Positions 23,201 to 33,400 of a DNA stretch of 64,000 bases are shown here, one piece after another. Where the stretch lies: assembly GCA_021234155.1 (NCBI GenBank), contig JAJEKV010000017.1, forward strand, positions 8,995,525-9,059,524, given 5' to 3'. Source of the DNA: Isoetes taiwanensis. Lineage: Eukaryota > Streptophyta > Lycopodiopsida > Isoetales > Isoetaceae. A model generated the notes under the pieces. The model did no database searches and was not told the DNA's origin. It saw only the letters and a list, made by a program, of their open reading frames with translations. The translations under genes and the position numbers were made by a program. Each line of letters opens with the position of its first letter. Positions within the stretch are counted from its first letter, which is position 1.

Positions 23201-25050
23201 TAACTCAGGCTCTTCCAGCTGTAGCTTGAAGATATAGGCTATCTGCTCGCTCCTCAAGTACTTGAGCAGGCGCTTACTAGACATACATTGCATGATAGGC
23301 ACAACTTCTTTACCTGTAATTTCTATGATTTTGCCATTGGGCGCCGTGAGGGTCACCTTCCACTTCCCACAATCAATGATGGCTCCTGCTGAGCCGAGGT
23401 ACTCCATGCCGATAATTAAATCGTACTTTCCAATGTTCATCACCTCGGCTCCCATGGGGATGTTGATTCATGGCAAGTCGATGTCGAAGTTTATCCTCTT
23501 GCCGGCCGTGTGCCTTATTCCCCCGTTTGCTAACACCACGGGTCTCGGCTTTAACTTCAACGGTTTCAGCTTCAACATTTCGACCATCCTTGGGGACGCA
23601 AAATTGTGGCTACTTCCTGAGTCTATCAGGATTACGAATGACTTGGATTTGGCCTTCCCTACTGTGGATATTACTTGATACTGCTTCTCAGCTTGTTCTG
23701 TATCCATTGCGGCAAAGATGTGACACTCACCCTGTATGAAATCGCGAGCTTCCTCGCCGTCGTCGTCAGAGGTAGTCTCCCATCCGCCCATTTCTGCTAG
23801 CACCGTATTCATGACGAACGGGCAGTTTGCTGTCCTATGGCCCGGTTGGAAGCACCTGAAGCAGAGTTGCTTCTCGATGCACTCCTGCCTCTTCTCTTTA
23901 GGTATTGCCTGCAAAAAGGACCGTACTGCCTTCGAATAATTCGACCCTTCTTGCCGCGGTTTATCTTTGAAGGATACCTGTTTCCTTTCTTGCTGCTTCC
24001 CATAGTTGCCACTGTATGGGGCCTTTGCTGGTCCCGGACTAGTTGCTCTGGGGCTGTAGCTGCCCAATGCTTGGCCCTTGTCCTTGTAGTATTGCTGCTT
24101 CGGCCCACTGTTTGGAGGCCCAGATCCTTGCAGGCTGACGGCCTTTGATTCTGCCTCTGAGACTGTTCGAGGGTTGATTGCCCTCACCAGCTTCCTTATT
24201 TCGTCATTCAGCCCTTCAATGTATCCTTCGACTGCATGCCGTTCACTTAGTTTTGGCACATACAGCCTCAGCCTCATGAATTCTTCCGTGTATTTCTGCA
24301 CGGACTTATTATCCTGCTGCAGCCTGTAGAACTGTTGCATCATATGGCATTTGTGCTCTCTTGGCACATAGTGTCGCTTGAATGCCTTGGAGAACTTCCG
24401 AAACCTGCAGCTGTCTCGGCTTAGCTTGTGCGACTTGGCATATCCTTTTCACCATATGCGCGCTGCCCCCTTGAGGTTGGCTGTGGCCACCTTGCCCTTG
24501 TCCTTGTCCTTCATTCCATAGGCATTACCGTATTCGTTCATCTCATCTAGCCAGGCTTCTGCCTCCATGCCTGGCCTGTTGTCGCCCGAGAACTGTTCGA
24601 GCTTTCTTGCCTTTCACACATTGCTGAGTGCGGAGTCTACCTTCTTTTGATAATCCGAGGCCCCTGCTGCCTTGAGCCTGCCCTCTCTGCGGTCTTGCAC
24701 TTCCTCTTCCTCGAAGTCCGAGTCCGATTTTGAGCTGGTGTCGGAGGTGTCTGTGCTTGGAGACCTCCTTCTCTTGCTCCTCTTCTTATCTTTCCCCGAC
24801 TTTCGAGATGTTGCTTACGGCCCTTGAACATTGTTATCCGGCCCGACTGATGCTTATGCCGCCAGTAGGGCTTTTATTTGCTGAAGTTTTTACTTCATTT
24901 GCGACATTTCCTCTTCTGGGGTTAGAGCGCCGTAATCCTCGAACAGGTTCCTTGCAATGGATTGCATGTCCGGGGTCTCTTCATCTTTGTTGGCTCTCCT
25001 GTCTTTTCGACTATTCTTTGATCCCTAGCTGCATACACAGTTGACCATAG
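20267..25050 (-). pseudogene. Ty3/gypsy chromovirus gag-pol polyprotein
   Basis: Read on the minus strand. Gag (about 25050 to 23700) has FKRHYVPREHKCHMMQQFYR and a zinc knuckle CFRCFQPGHRTANC. Protease follows with the LIDSGSSHNF active site. Reverse transcriptase has [23 protein letters not shown] and the catalytic FFDDILVYS. RNase H has [15 protein letters not shown]. Integrase has the HHCC knuckle ending CQLCQQTK, then MDFITGLP and SDRDPKF. The C-terminus is a chromodomain (LQYLVKWKHLSVEDATWV, about 20420-20290), which marks a chromovirus; in this clade it directs integration to particular chromatin. From about 24.5 kb down it is one frame interrupted by TGA at 24449, TGA at 23468 (inside protease) and TAG at 20681 (integrase C-terminus). 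More stops lie upstream in gag (for example TGA at 24614, TAA at 24815). The copy is dead but recent enough to keep its frame. Confidence 0.92.
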
Positions 25051-25208
25051 CCTTACGGTTAGATTTATTTGCTTTATTGCATTCATGTATTTGCCGATAT
25101 AGTTTTGGAACCAAATACAATCAACAAGACATTTTAAAATTGGCAACAAAATATATTTATTATATATAATATCTTAATTACAATGCTACCGGGATTTAAG
25201 AATCTAAC
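25051..25208. other. AT-rich spacer between gag and the upstream ORF block
   Basis: A 150 bp AT-rich spacer (about 25130-25190 is nearly all A and T). No primer-binding site complementary to initiator tRNA-Met is seen here on the minus strand, which would be expected if the 5' LTR ended just upstream of gag. Confidence 0.4.
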
Positions 25209-26740
25209 TATTCTTGAAATCGCCGGTAGGATGGGTTATCCTCAAGAAATTTCTTAACTTGGGCTGTTCCTACCGAATGTCCCAAGTTCCTGAGAATATT
25301 TGTTGATGTCCCTCCCTGCAAGGCTTGCACCAAGTCTTCTACTCTGCGGTCGGACGTGTAGGCCGCGGCACCGCTAGTCTTCCCTGCCGTCGGTAGGGTA
25401 TGGCGAAGTCGAAGAGGTCAAGTGCCATGGCTCTCTTGACTAGGACGACATGGTCAACTGTTGTGAGCAGTCGAGCGTGCCTGCCAAAGCCGGAGAGCGC
25501 AATGAGCATGAACACTCCTTCCTCGCCTCTTGGACTGAACTTGCGGTGTATGACCGCTATCCTTCCGTCCATCAGCAGAGGCAGATAATGCCTCAATGAT
25601 CTGTCTCTGCTTGCTGCTAACGAGTCGTCATCTCCTCGCCCGCCAGCTCTGTGTCTGCCCGCGTACTCATCGACGTCGACTTCTGTGAGTTCCCTGTAGT
25701 CCGTGACCGTCGATGAGATCCGTCTGAGGTCGATCTCGCCTCTTCTTTCTGCTGGGGCTGTCGTCGAAGAGCTCGGCATTAAAATATTCGTGGTCTTCCC
25801 ACGGATCCCATCCTTTCTTGGACGGCGTAAAACTCTTCTTCAGTTGGTAGCTCCTTAGCTTCCATTATTTGCCTGATGTTGCTGTAGGCTTGTATGTCTG
25901 AAGTTGACTCTCCTGTGTAAGTGTCGGCTTCTTTTACTTGAAGTGGAAAGTCAGAGGCTCCTCGGACGATGAAATCGTCCAGATCTGATTGTTGCCGCAG
26001 TTGGTGCAGCAATTCGTCGAGTCTGTATCCCCTTTCCCTGCATTCGGGAAGGTTCTGGATGTTGTTGAGAAGAAGGTATTCCTCGCCGTCGATGATGATG
26101 GGGGCTAGGCTTGTGATGCCTAGCCCGAGCGGGGGAGCGATCCTGAGGGTCTGCCGCTCGCGTTCAAAGACTGTTGTCTCCTGCTCTGCCAGTCGCCCTC
26201 TCTTCTTCTGGGTCAAGCTCGACATAGTCCTCGTCGTCAGAGTCCTTGTCATCAGTTCTTCCTTCCTGCTCCTGTTGGTACTGTAGAAGGAGTTGATCTT
26301 CCCTTGGGGTCTACATCCATGGGAGGGATGGAGGTTTCCCCAATAGGGTTCTGGGCACGGTGAGAGAGAAAGATTGCTAGGGCTGTGGTGTAGGAGAAAT
26401 ACTTGGTCTTGTCAACAGTCAAGACCATGTAGTCTGGCAGCCTCTGAGCCCTATTGGTCAGGTACTTGGCGATGTTTGGAACATCACCCAAGGCTGCTTG
26501 GAGGGATGGCCTAGGAACAAAATAGCCCGTGCAAGGGGGAGCTGCACTAATGACGGTCCTACCTTGGCTTGGAACTCGGTGAGGACTTCTCTGTAAGCTG
26601 GGGTTGCGTGCAGTGTGGCTTGGACATCAATCTCCTTCCGAAAAACTCGGAAGATGGCATTGACATCGGCCTTGGCTGCATGGCCACTGGCGCTGTATCA
26701 TCTCCTGAAGTCAGCAGTTGCCATGGATCTAGAGGGGAAG
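25209..26740 (-). pseudogene. Unknown protein, decayed, upstream of chromovirus gag
   Basis: A series of minus-strand open stretches in changing frames reads as one protein of about 500 residues. It may begin at an ATG near 26721 (MATADFRR, then TGA), continuing with VNAIFRVFRKEIDVQATL, a frame change near 26560, YFVPRPSLQAALGDVPNIAK and VDKTKYFSYTTALAIFLSH. Then come an acidic stretch (TDDKDSDDEDYVELDPEEE), LGITSLAPIIIDGEEYLLLN, YSNIRQIMEAKELPTEEEFY, LTTVDHVVLVKRAMALDLF, and a last piece ending KKFLEDNPSYRRFQE before TAG at about 25209. I recognise no family. Same strand, composition and level of decay as the gag-pol below it suggest an extra ORF of the same element; a separate host gene is possible. 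Confidence 0.45.
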
Positions 26741-26836
26741 AGACTGTCAAACGGATGCAAAAGCGCCTCAGAGAGCTGGAAAATCGCCTAAAGGTTGGGA
26801 GCAAACTTGTAGGATACTAAATGAGAAATGGGGGTC

Positions 26837-26844
26837 TATTTATA
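26837..26844 (-). promoter_or_regulatory. TATA box for the unknown minus-strand ORF
   Basis: On the minus strand TCTATAAATAGACCC gives a consensus plant TATA box about 115 bases upstream of the first ATG of the unknown protein. Transcription would start around 26805-26812. No comparable TATA box was seen immediately before gag, so this promoter might drive both. Confidence 0.55.
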
Positions 26845-27037
26845 GACAAGGGGACAAACCCTAATTTTTGGGTGACTTGGAAAGCTCTTGAGGTTGGGCA
26901 ATTCTGATCTATTTTGAGGTCATAATGAAGATTGGAATACTACTTTGAGGGTTTGAGCATGACTAGGACTGTCTAATGAACCTATTGCAACAACTAGAGG
27001 TCAATTGGATATGGGATGCTATAGGAAATGCTAGAAG

Positions 27038-27104
27038 GTCTCACGGTGTGTGCCAGGGCACAAAACAAAAAGTTTGTTTTTGGCCTGGGCGCATACCGTG
27101 AGAC
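27038..27104. repeat. Hairpin 1, arms about 32 bp
   Basis: Left arm GTCTCACGGTGTGTGCC...AAACAAA and right arm TTTGTTTTTGGCCTGGGC...ACCGTGAGAC are near-perfect complements around a loop of about 3 bases. A second hairpin of almost the same sequence lies 200 bases away. Confidence 0.85.
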
Positions 27105-27239
27105 ATTAGCCTATTTTGGTCTATACTTGCCCAATTGAGGTAAAGTAAGGGTCAAAACATGATAATCTCATCGAGATAATCAAGATTGGCCCCTTACTTG
27201 GTCGATTTGGTGAAGTTTTGAGCTAGTTTGGGCATGCAG

Positions 27240-27307
27240 GTCTCACGATGTGCGACAGGGCACAAAACTAAAAGTTTGTTTTTTGGCCTGGGCGCATACC
27301 GTGAGAC
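27240..27307. repeat. Hairpin 2, near copy of hairpin 1
   Basis: Left arm GTCTCACGATGTGCGAC, right arm ending GCGCATACCGTGAGAC. Mismatches sit at different places in the two left arms while the right arms are almost identical. Both lie in the roughly 600 bp non-coding space between the H3-fold protein and the TATA box. Confidence 0.85.
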
Positions 27308-27453
27308 ATTGACCTCTGTTTGACCTACAAATATCCAAATTTAGTAAAACAAAAGCCAAATATTACTAATTGAACCTATTTAAGCTCAATTACTCACTCA
27401 TAACTTGCAACAAAACACTTTCTATATTAACAAAATTTTAACATGTACAAAAT

Positions 27454-28585
27454 TTACTGGCGTTCTCCCTTAATATAACTGGCCAGTTCCATGTCTTTCT
27501 TCATCAGTGTGACTCTTTTAGCATGTACTGTGCAGGCTGTAGAATCTTGAAAGTGCTGCACCAGCTTTTGCTCGGCCGCTTCCTGTAGCGCAAGCAGCAT
27601 TTCGTCTGTTACCCTCATCCCGGTGTTAAACTCCTGCGTTACTTCTCTAACTAAACGGGCGAAGGGGGCACGGGGAATCAGGAAGCTGAAGCTGCGCTGG
27701 AAATGCCGGATCTCCCTTAATGCTCTTCGCTGGCTGTCTTTCTTCCCGGTTCTTTTTCCTGGCTTCCGTGGAAGCTTGGGTATCTCGGGAGGTGGCTTTA
27801 GTGTCTGCTTCTTCGATGGCCGTCCACCTTCGATAATTCTGACCCTATTCTCCTGGTAATAGGAGTTGTAGGCCTCCTATTTCTTCATGAATTCAGTGTG
27901 TTCTTTCATTTTCTTCTGGTAGATCCTCTTGAGGTCTGTTACGTATGCTTCTCGGGCAGGTCTTGGCGCCTTCTTCCTGTCCCAAGTCGGGTAGGGGGGG
28001 AGGGGTTTCTGTGCCTGCTCGGGCTGCTCCTGGTCTGGTGCCGCTTGCTCATTGACTGGAGCCTTCGAAGAACTCCCAACTTCAGGGTTGGGGTTGAAGT
28101 CCCCGTCGTCCGATTCGTCTGACGAAGCAGGTTTGTTGGGCGGGCTCCTCAATGATGATCTTCGTTCGTGGAACCTTCTTGATCTTTCTTTTGGGCGGCT
28201 CCACGAATTTGCCCTTCTTCTGCTTCAATTCTTCGGCCTCCTTGGCCTCCTGTTCCTCCCTCTTCCTCTTCTTTTCAGATCTTTTCTTCTCTCGGCGCCG
28301 CTCCTTTGCTTCATGCTTCCGGATCCACGCCGTGAGTTCTTCCTCCTCGGTCAGCTCGAGCGTCGGCTCCCTCTGTTCTTCATGTGGCTCGGCGCCCCGA
28401 TCGTGCTCCTCCTTCTGTTTCTTCTCCTCCTCCATTTCCTCGAGGACTCTTTGAATCTCGTCGCCTCCCTCTCCCTCGAGCACTTCTGTACCCGGCTGCG
28501 AGTGCACCTCCTCTTCATCCTCCCGCTGGTCTACTTCCAGTATCAACTCTAGTGCGAAGATACTTATTCTATTTGGTTAGGGTAT
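27454..28585 (-). pseudogene. Long protein with C-terminal histone H3 fold (CENH3-like residues), decayed
   Basis: The last about 94 residues (27735 to 27454, stop TAA) are an unmistakable H3 core: RALREIRHFQRSFSFLIP (N-helix), APFARLVREVTQEF (helix 1), LLALQEAAEQKLVQHFQD (helix 2), HAKRVTLMKKDMELA (loop 2 and helix 3), ending YIKGERQ. IRHFQ, LIPxAPFxR and VTLMKKDxELA are typical of centromeric H3, but loop 1 has the length of ordinary H3, with no insertion and no tryptophan. Upstream is a long tail instead of the ARTKQTARKS-type H3 tail: glutamate-rich, then lysine/arginine-rich coiled-coil-like (KERRREKKRSEKKRKREEQ), then acidic and proline-rich. Damage: a TAG (KK*EAYN) at about 27877 and a frameshift near 28100. 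No start codon is visible; the frame opens after AG at about 28555, possibly a splice acceptor. It is on the same strand as the chromovirus. Confidence 0.8.
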
Positions 28586-28589
28586 ACCA

Positions 28590-30170
28590 TCCCTGGCATT
28601 TGTACGGAAGCTAATAACCCTAACAGGAACAAGATGCATGTGATATGGTGGCACTTAGTAAGTGAAAAAAGAACAATTACTGAAAAAGAATGCTACAAAG
28701 ATTGTTTCAATATATAGCACAATAGCAGAGGATTCTAAGGGGATTTGATCTAAATGTAAAAATTACAATTCCTGGAACCATAGTTCATATCCCTAAAACA
28801 ATTGAATGGGTTGTTATAAAAAAAATATAAAAAATAATCAGTAAGCTCACTGATTATATTGGTCAAAGTAGTTTTATTAGGATATTGAATTATTTTGGTA
28901 AAGGTTCGAGCAGTGATGATTTTAGTGGCACCATATTGGGACATGACTATAGCTAGTCTGGCGACTAATCTAAGGTCAAAGAAATCCTTTAAGGCAATAA
29001 AATATCCCCATGAACCCAATTTCATAGCACTCGCGGCGATAAGTTTATCCATAAATTTATGTTTTTAATCATTGTGGCGATAAAGTTCACCCATAAATTT
29101 ATTTTCGTAATCATGTTGTCAAATATCTATGCAAGTCCTGGCTAGCACTTTTGCGATATTATGAGATATGAATGGCATCTCTGAAGATGCAAATGAAGAA
29201 CAAATATGGCAGATCTACTTGTACATACAAACTGGTGAACAGAAGACCAAATTTTACAAGATGAAATTTCGATGTTAAGGATGATATTTAACAAGTGCAA
29301 TATTCAACCATTAAATAGAGCAAACAATATTAAACCGATAAACAATTTTCAACCATTGAAAGAAAGTTTAAAAAAACACTATTCATCCAGTGCACTGTTC
29401 ACGCAGTGCGTTGTAGCTTTGCTGACGAACTCGAATCTCTAACTAACTCAAATGCAGGTACTGAACTCAGCCGACTACAATCCGGTAGGTTTTATTATGA
29501 AATCTGTGTGGACGACTACAACCTGGGATGCTTGTCTTACTGCATGCGACCTTAATCCATGCTTGCTTGCGTGACCTACAGGCTACTCCAAACATGCATT
29601 ATGTTTGTTTGAGCTGCAATAAAAAGTCCAAACTTCAAGGCTTACAGTCATAACCAATATAGGTCTCTTACAGTCACAACCAAAACAGGTTTTTACAGTT
29701 CAAGGTCTTTCACAGAAAATTCAAAACCTGTAAAATTAAGCTGCCTACTTATATGCCATTATTGTTTAGCAAGTTACTCTTCAATGACATTATCTCTGAA
29801 CATATTATATGGAGCTGTAGAACTCTCTAATCAGGGCTTTCTACATTTAGAACAACATATTAAGAACAGGAATATATCTTTGAACACTTTTATATGGAGC
29901 TATAGGACTCTCTCAAATATTTAAATCAGGGCTTTCTTTCTACATTCAGAACAACATATTAAGAACATGAAGATTGTCCTTATTTACTCTGTATGTTAGT
30001 ATAAGCACGTATAAATAAGACACACAATTCTAAACAATTAAGAAGATAGACTTAGAACTAATTTTACAGATAAAAGACCATGAATGTAGAAACTTACCTT
30101 TATGCTTTCCAACTTATCGATTTTGGAGGTTCTGGCATTGTCACTTCTTCCTCACAGCCTCTTCGTTCTT
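28590..30170. other. Intergenic, AT-rich, no supported gene
   Basis: Composition drops back to the AT-rich background just above 28.58 kb. The phrase GGAGCTRTAGRACTCTCT plus CAGGGCTTTCT occurs twice (about 29810 and 29890), a small local duplication. A minus-strand frame at 28750-29052 has no family motif. Confidence 0.45.
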
Positions 30171-30172
30171 TT

Positions 30173-31041
30173 TTAAGAACTCCATATTGCCAGTGCACGT
30201 CCATATGGAAATTCTTCAATATCATACTTGCACCTATATGCACGAAGGCAAAGATCCAGATTTTTTGTTAATTTGTTGCGCACCTTATTCTTCAAAACTC
30301 CCATAATGCTGAAGGTCCTCTCGTCTTCCACGGATTCTAGAATCATTGTTTGACATAAATCTACAAGCTTAAAATATTCAGACATGTGTTCACGAAGCAC
30401 TTGACTGTAACCAAGCATGTTCCAGAGCTTTGTGATGCAACCAAATTTAGTAATCTCCTTGTCAGTAAATTGGCCAGCATGTGACCACATAGTTGTGCCA
30501 AAGGTTTGCGATTGTGCTAACAATTTATCTTCATCCGATATGAAATGTATTTGGATACCATTCAACTGTCTAGAATGTGCAAAATGGGCTACCAATATAT
30601 GCAACCTTCGTTTAAACTCAGATTGTACCTTTTCAATTCTTTGGAAATCCAAAATTGTGGATACACAATTGTCATTGCTTCTAATAGCTCATCATTTGGA
30701 AAATGCTCACGAATATGTTTCGCCAATGCTTTTGCAACTTCAGCCAAGTTCTTTCGTACCTTTAGTATGATTGCTTCAAAATCAGATCTCTTGATGCCTA
30801 CTCTACATGGAAGGTGCCCTCTTTTTCTAGGTTTAGTCATATACATCTGTTGGATAATAGAAGACATGAAAACTTGGTAATAATTTAAAACCAAAATAGC
30901 AATACTTACCTTCACAAGTCTTGAATGTGCTTTAACACAAAGGAAACCCGTGCCATTGTATGTAAGAAAGCTTATGCTGTTTTTCCCTTCTATCTGAATC
31001 AACTTGTGCCAAGCTGGAAATTTATCCTTGTTGTACGCCAC
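30173..31041 (-). pseudogene. hAT-superfamily transposase, C-terminal remnant
   Basis: Two minus-strand frames read in order. The first (about 31041-30640) has ALAKHIREHFPNDELLEAMT and IVYPQFW, like the region before the hAT dimerisation domain. The second (30652-30173) ends with ILESVEDERTFSIMGVLKNK and RNKLTKNLDLCLRAY, matching the dimerisation motif (S-x-x-ER-x-FS, then RN-x-L). A frame change joins them near 30640. Catalytic aspartates expected further upstream are missing; a LINE fragment begins about 100 bases beyond. Not functional. Confidence 0.6.
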
Positions 31042-31145
31042 ACTTGAAACTACACGTGTACAAACAATCCAGAGCTGTACAAACCAGCTTTCGAACCCTA
31101 GAATATTCAGAAATGTAGAAACTTCTAGATTGTGCCAGCACCAAG

Positions 31146-32216
31146 GTGGTCTTCATATCATCCTCATGTCAGTCGAGGATTCCCTCCTTCAGTTACCGAG
31201 GGCAGAATATGGAAGTGGCACCCACATACAAATATTTGGGAGTGGAGTTTTCTTCTACTGTGCACTGGGATACATCCATACGGCTACGAGTGACGGGGGC
31301 TGGAAGGCACTATATGCAATGCAAAACAATAGTCATAGAGCGGAGTTGTATGATTGGCCCATTAGTTGCACCTGTTCAAGGTTTTAGAGAGCCTGTCCTT
31401 TTATACGGGATTGAAGTATGGGGCCCAGTAGTGTCCCTCGCTACCTGGAATGACTTGGAGCAGGTGCAGAAAGCCTTCTTGGTACAAGCACTAGGGGTGA
31501 AGTCCACAGTCCCATATTAAATTTTGCTGCAGAAGACAGGTTTCTTAACTCTTCAGAGGGCGGCCCTTGATCGCCACATTGTCTATTTTCAGAAGGTGGT
31601 CAATATGGACGATGCTCGTCTCCCTAACCTAGCTTATATCATGGCAATGAGGCTGCAGCTTCTCAAGGCCTGTTGGAGGGAAAAGAGAGCTCAATGGTTG
31701 GCTAGATGGAATGTGCAGGAGCACAGGTGCATACATGTGCAAACAGAGGCAGATCGCCATAGCTTGAGGCAATATCTTGACGCTTGCTTCCTCAACAAGC
31801 TCTGGGATGCCAATGCCCTTGAACACATCAAGACAGTACTAGCGCAACATAAATCCCACATTGGAACGCGGCCCACAATGCTACATGCATACCCACTTGC
31901 CTATGAAAAGGCGCATACTCATTACCTCCATTCGCACAGGGGCACATCATCTTCGAATTAAGATGGGCAGATGGATTGGTGAGCCACGCCAGGACATGCT
32001 TTGTCAATGTTGCCAAATGGGAGTCATTGAGGATGAATCTCATACCCTTCAAAGCTTCCCAGCATATGATCAAATCTAGATGCACTATGCTGAGTTGGTC
32101 AGGCCTGGCCAATTGCTACATGTGACATTGAGCATGGCTTCTGTATGGATGCTGGGATCATACCTTCAGGAGGTCATGGACATGCGAGATCAGCTATGTC
32201 CTCGGGCACACACTTG
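31146..32216 (+). pseudogene. LINE fragment (reverse transcriptase thumb and C-terminus)
   Basis: Begins YRGQNMEVAPTYKYLGVEFS, matching the region just after the active site in the LINE at 9.7 kb (there YKYLGIDFS), and continues VLLYGIEVWGPVVSLATW. It stops at about 31518 and resumes with LLQKTGFLTLQRAALDRHIV, then KLWDANALEHIKTVLAQHK. A frame change near 31880 leads to the cysteine-histidine region CQCCQMGVIEDESHTLQSFP. The palm with its YADD box is missing. 5' truncation is typical of LINEs. It inserted into or next to the hAT remnant. Confidence 0.7.
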
Positions 32217-33400
32217 ACATGTATATATACATATATTTCATGATGATGTATATCTGTACAGTTTAACAACATTCTTATTACTGCCACGGTTTTTCCCTCA
32301 AAAACCCTTCGAGGCGGGGGTTTTTTAACCCGAACAGTAATAAGTTTGCTACGCTCCTTCTGGATCCCATAGGCCGATTGGCATCAATGGGCGATAAAAA
32401 GCATTCTTTCGTACTTTCTTTCTTTCTTTCTATAAAATTTCATTAAGGCAAATAAGTTTAATTGTTGTTTGAAGCTTTGATGAGCAACACCAAATAGCCA
32501 TATTCCCTAAAATGACCTAGAATCCTAAGAACCCTCAAGGAATAAAAACTACTTGTAAGAGGAAAGCTGGAAATATGACATTAGGCTTTCCAATACAATT
32601 GATAAGAACTTCAACTTCCGTACAATGATAATTTGGACTGGATTAGTAAGTTCATTGCATATCAATGTTAAGATAAATAAATACTACAAGTCAAGCTCCA
32701 CCTTGGATGCATCAAAACAACTACATCTTTGACAGAAAAGGTTATTTTTGCAGGGAAGCAAATAAAGGGGAACGAACCTTATACTAGTGGCCATTGTTCA
32801 TACCTTTTGTAACCAACATGCAATGGAATTAGATCAAATATATAAAGCAGAAATAGTAGAACAAACCACGAACAAGAGTGGCATCTTTTAAAAATACATA
32901 TACACCAGATTCTAAAAACAAAGGTTTGTGGTGTTTAGAAACACTATTTTCTTTCAATACCCATGACTGCCAAGCAAAACATGTAGGAAAAGTTAGCTAT
33001 GAGACAAGGATGCAAAACATCAATAGTAAGTACCTTTTATTCAGATTCATAGTCACTCGTTTGCTTTGTAGAAGTTCTAAGTTTTTGACATATAAAAGGG
33101 CTTCCATTGGGGATCCAAAAGAACTCTTTGAATTCTATTCAAGCCATATGCAGCCCGTGCAATCTCACTTTTTGGATTTTTATACGTTTCACTCGAGATA
33201 CCATTAGTTTTCTTGTATAGGTTTAAGTTCAATTTTAGCCTCAAGCTGTTATTCCATATCAAAGTCATCTCCATGCCATAGGCACACATTGTGTAAAACT
33301 AAGCAAGAGGTCACAACTTCAAGTACATTATCCAATTTTGTATCATTTCTTTCCAACAAGATACATTCATCCTTGTGCTAGAGTGCATGTAATTTGAACT
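32217..33400. other. Intergenic; a GC-rich hairpin and a TTTC microsatellite
   Basis: No gene is supported. CCCTCAAAAACCCTTCGAGG and GCGGGGGTTTTTTAACCC near 32290-32330 form complementary G/C-rich blocks. TTCTTTCTTTCTTTC lies near 32415-32432. The Harbinger remnant on the minus strand may extend weakly into the right end. Confidence 0.4.

Noticed and set aside
20267-24367. Endogenous pararetrovirus (caulimovirid)
   Set aside because: An integrase with HHCC and DDE-type motifs, a chromodomain, a polypurine tract and an LTR are present, so it is a Ty3/gypsy chromovirus.
25339-26491. Three minus-strand ORFs that overlap by TGATG and TAATG, as in polycistronic viral RNAs
   Set aside because: Coding-like text continues in other frames across each junction, for example the acidic stretch after the first stop and the piece ending SYRRFQE after the third. 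One decayed protein with frameshifts explains the data better than stop-start coupling.
27454-27735. A normal host centromeric histone gene
   Set aside because: Not fully excluded. Loop 1 lacks the CENH3 insertion, the tail is very long, there is a stop and a frameshift, and it sits in a retroelement-like block, so a decayed, possibly element-borne protein was preferred.
28152-28552. Plus-strand leucine-rich or phenylalanine/serine-rich frames
   Set aside because: They are the complement of the charged (GAG/AAG-rich) tail of the H3-fold protein.
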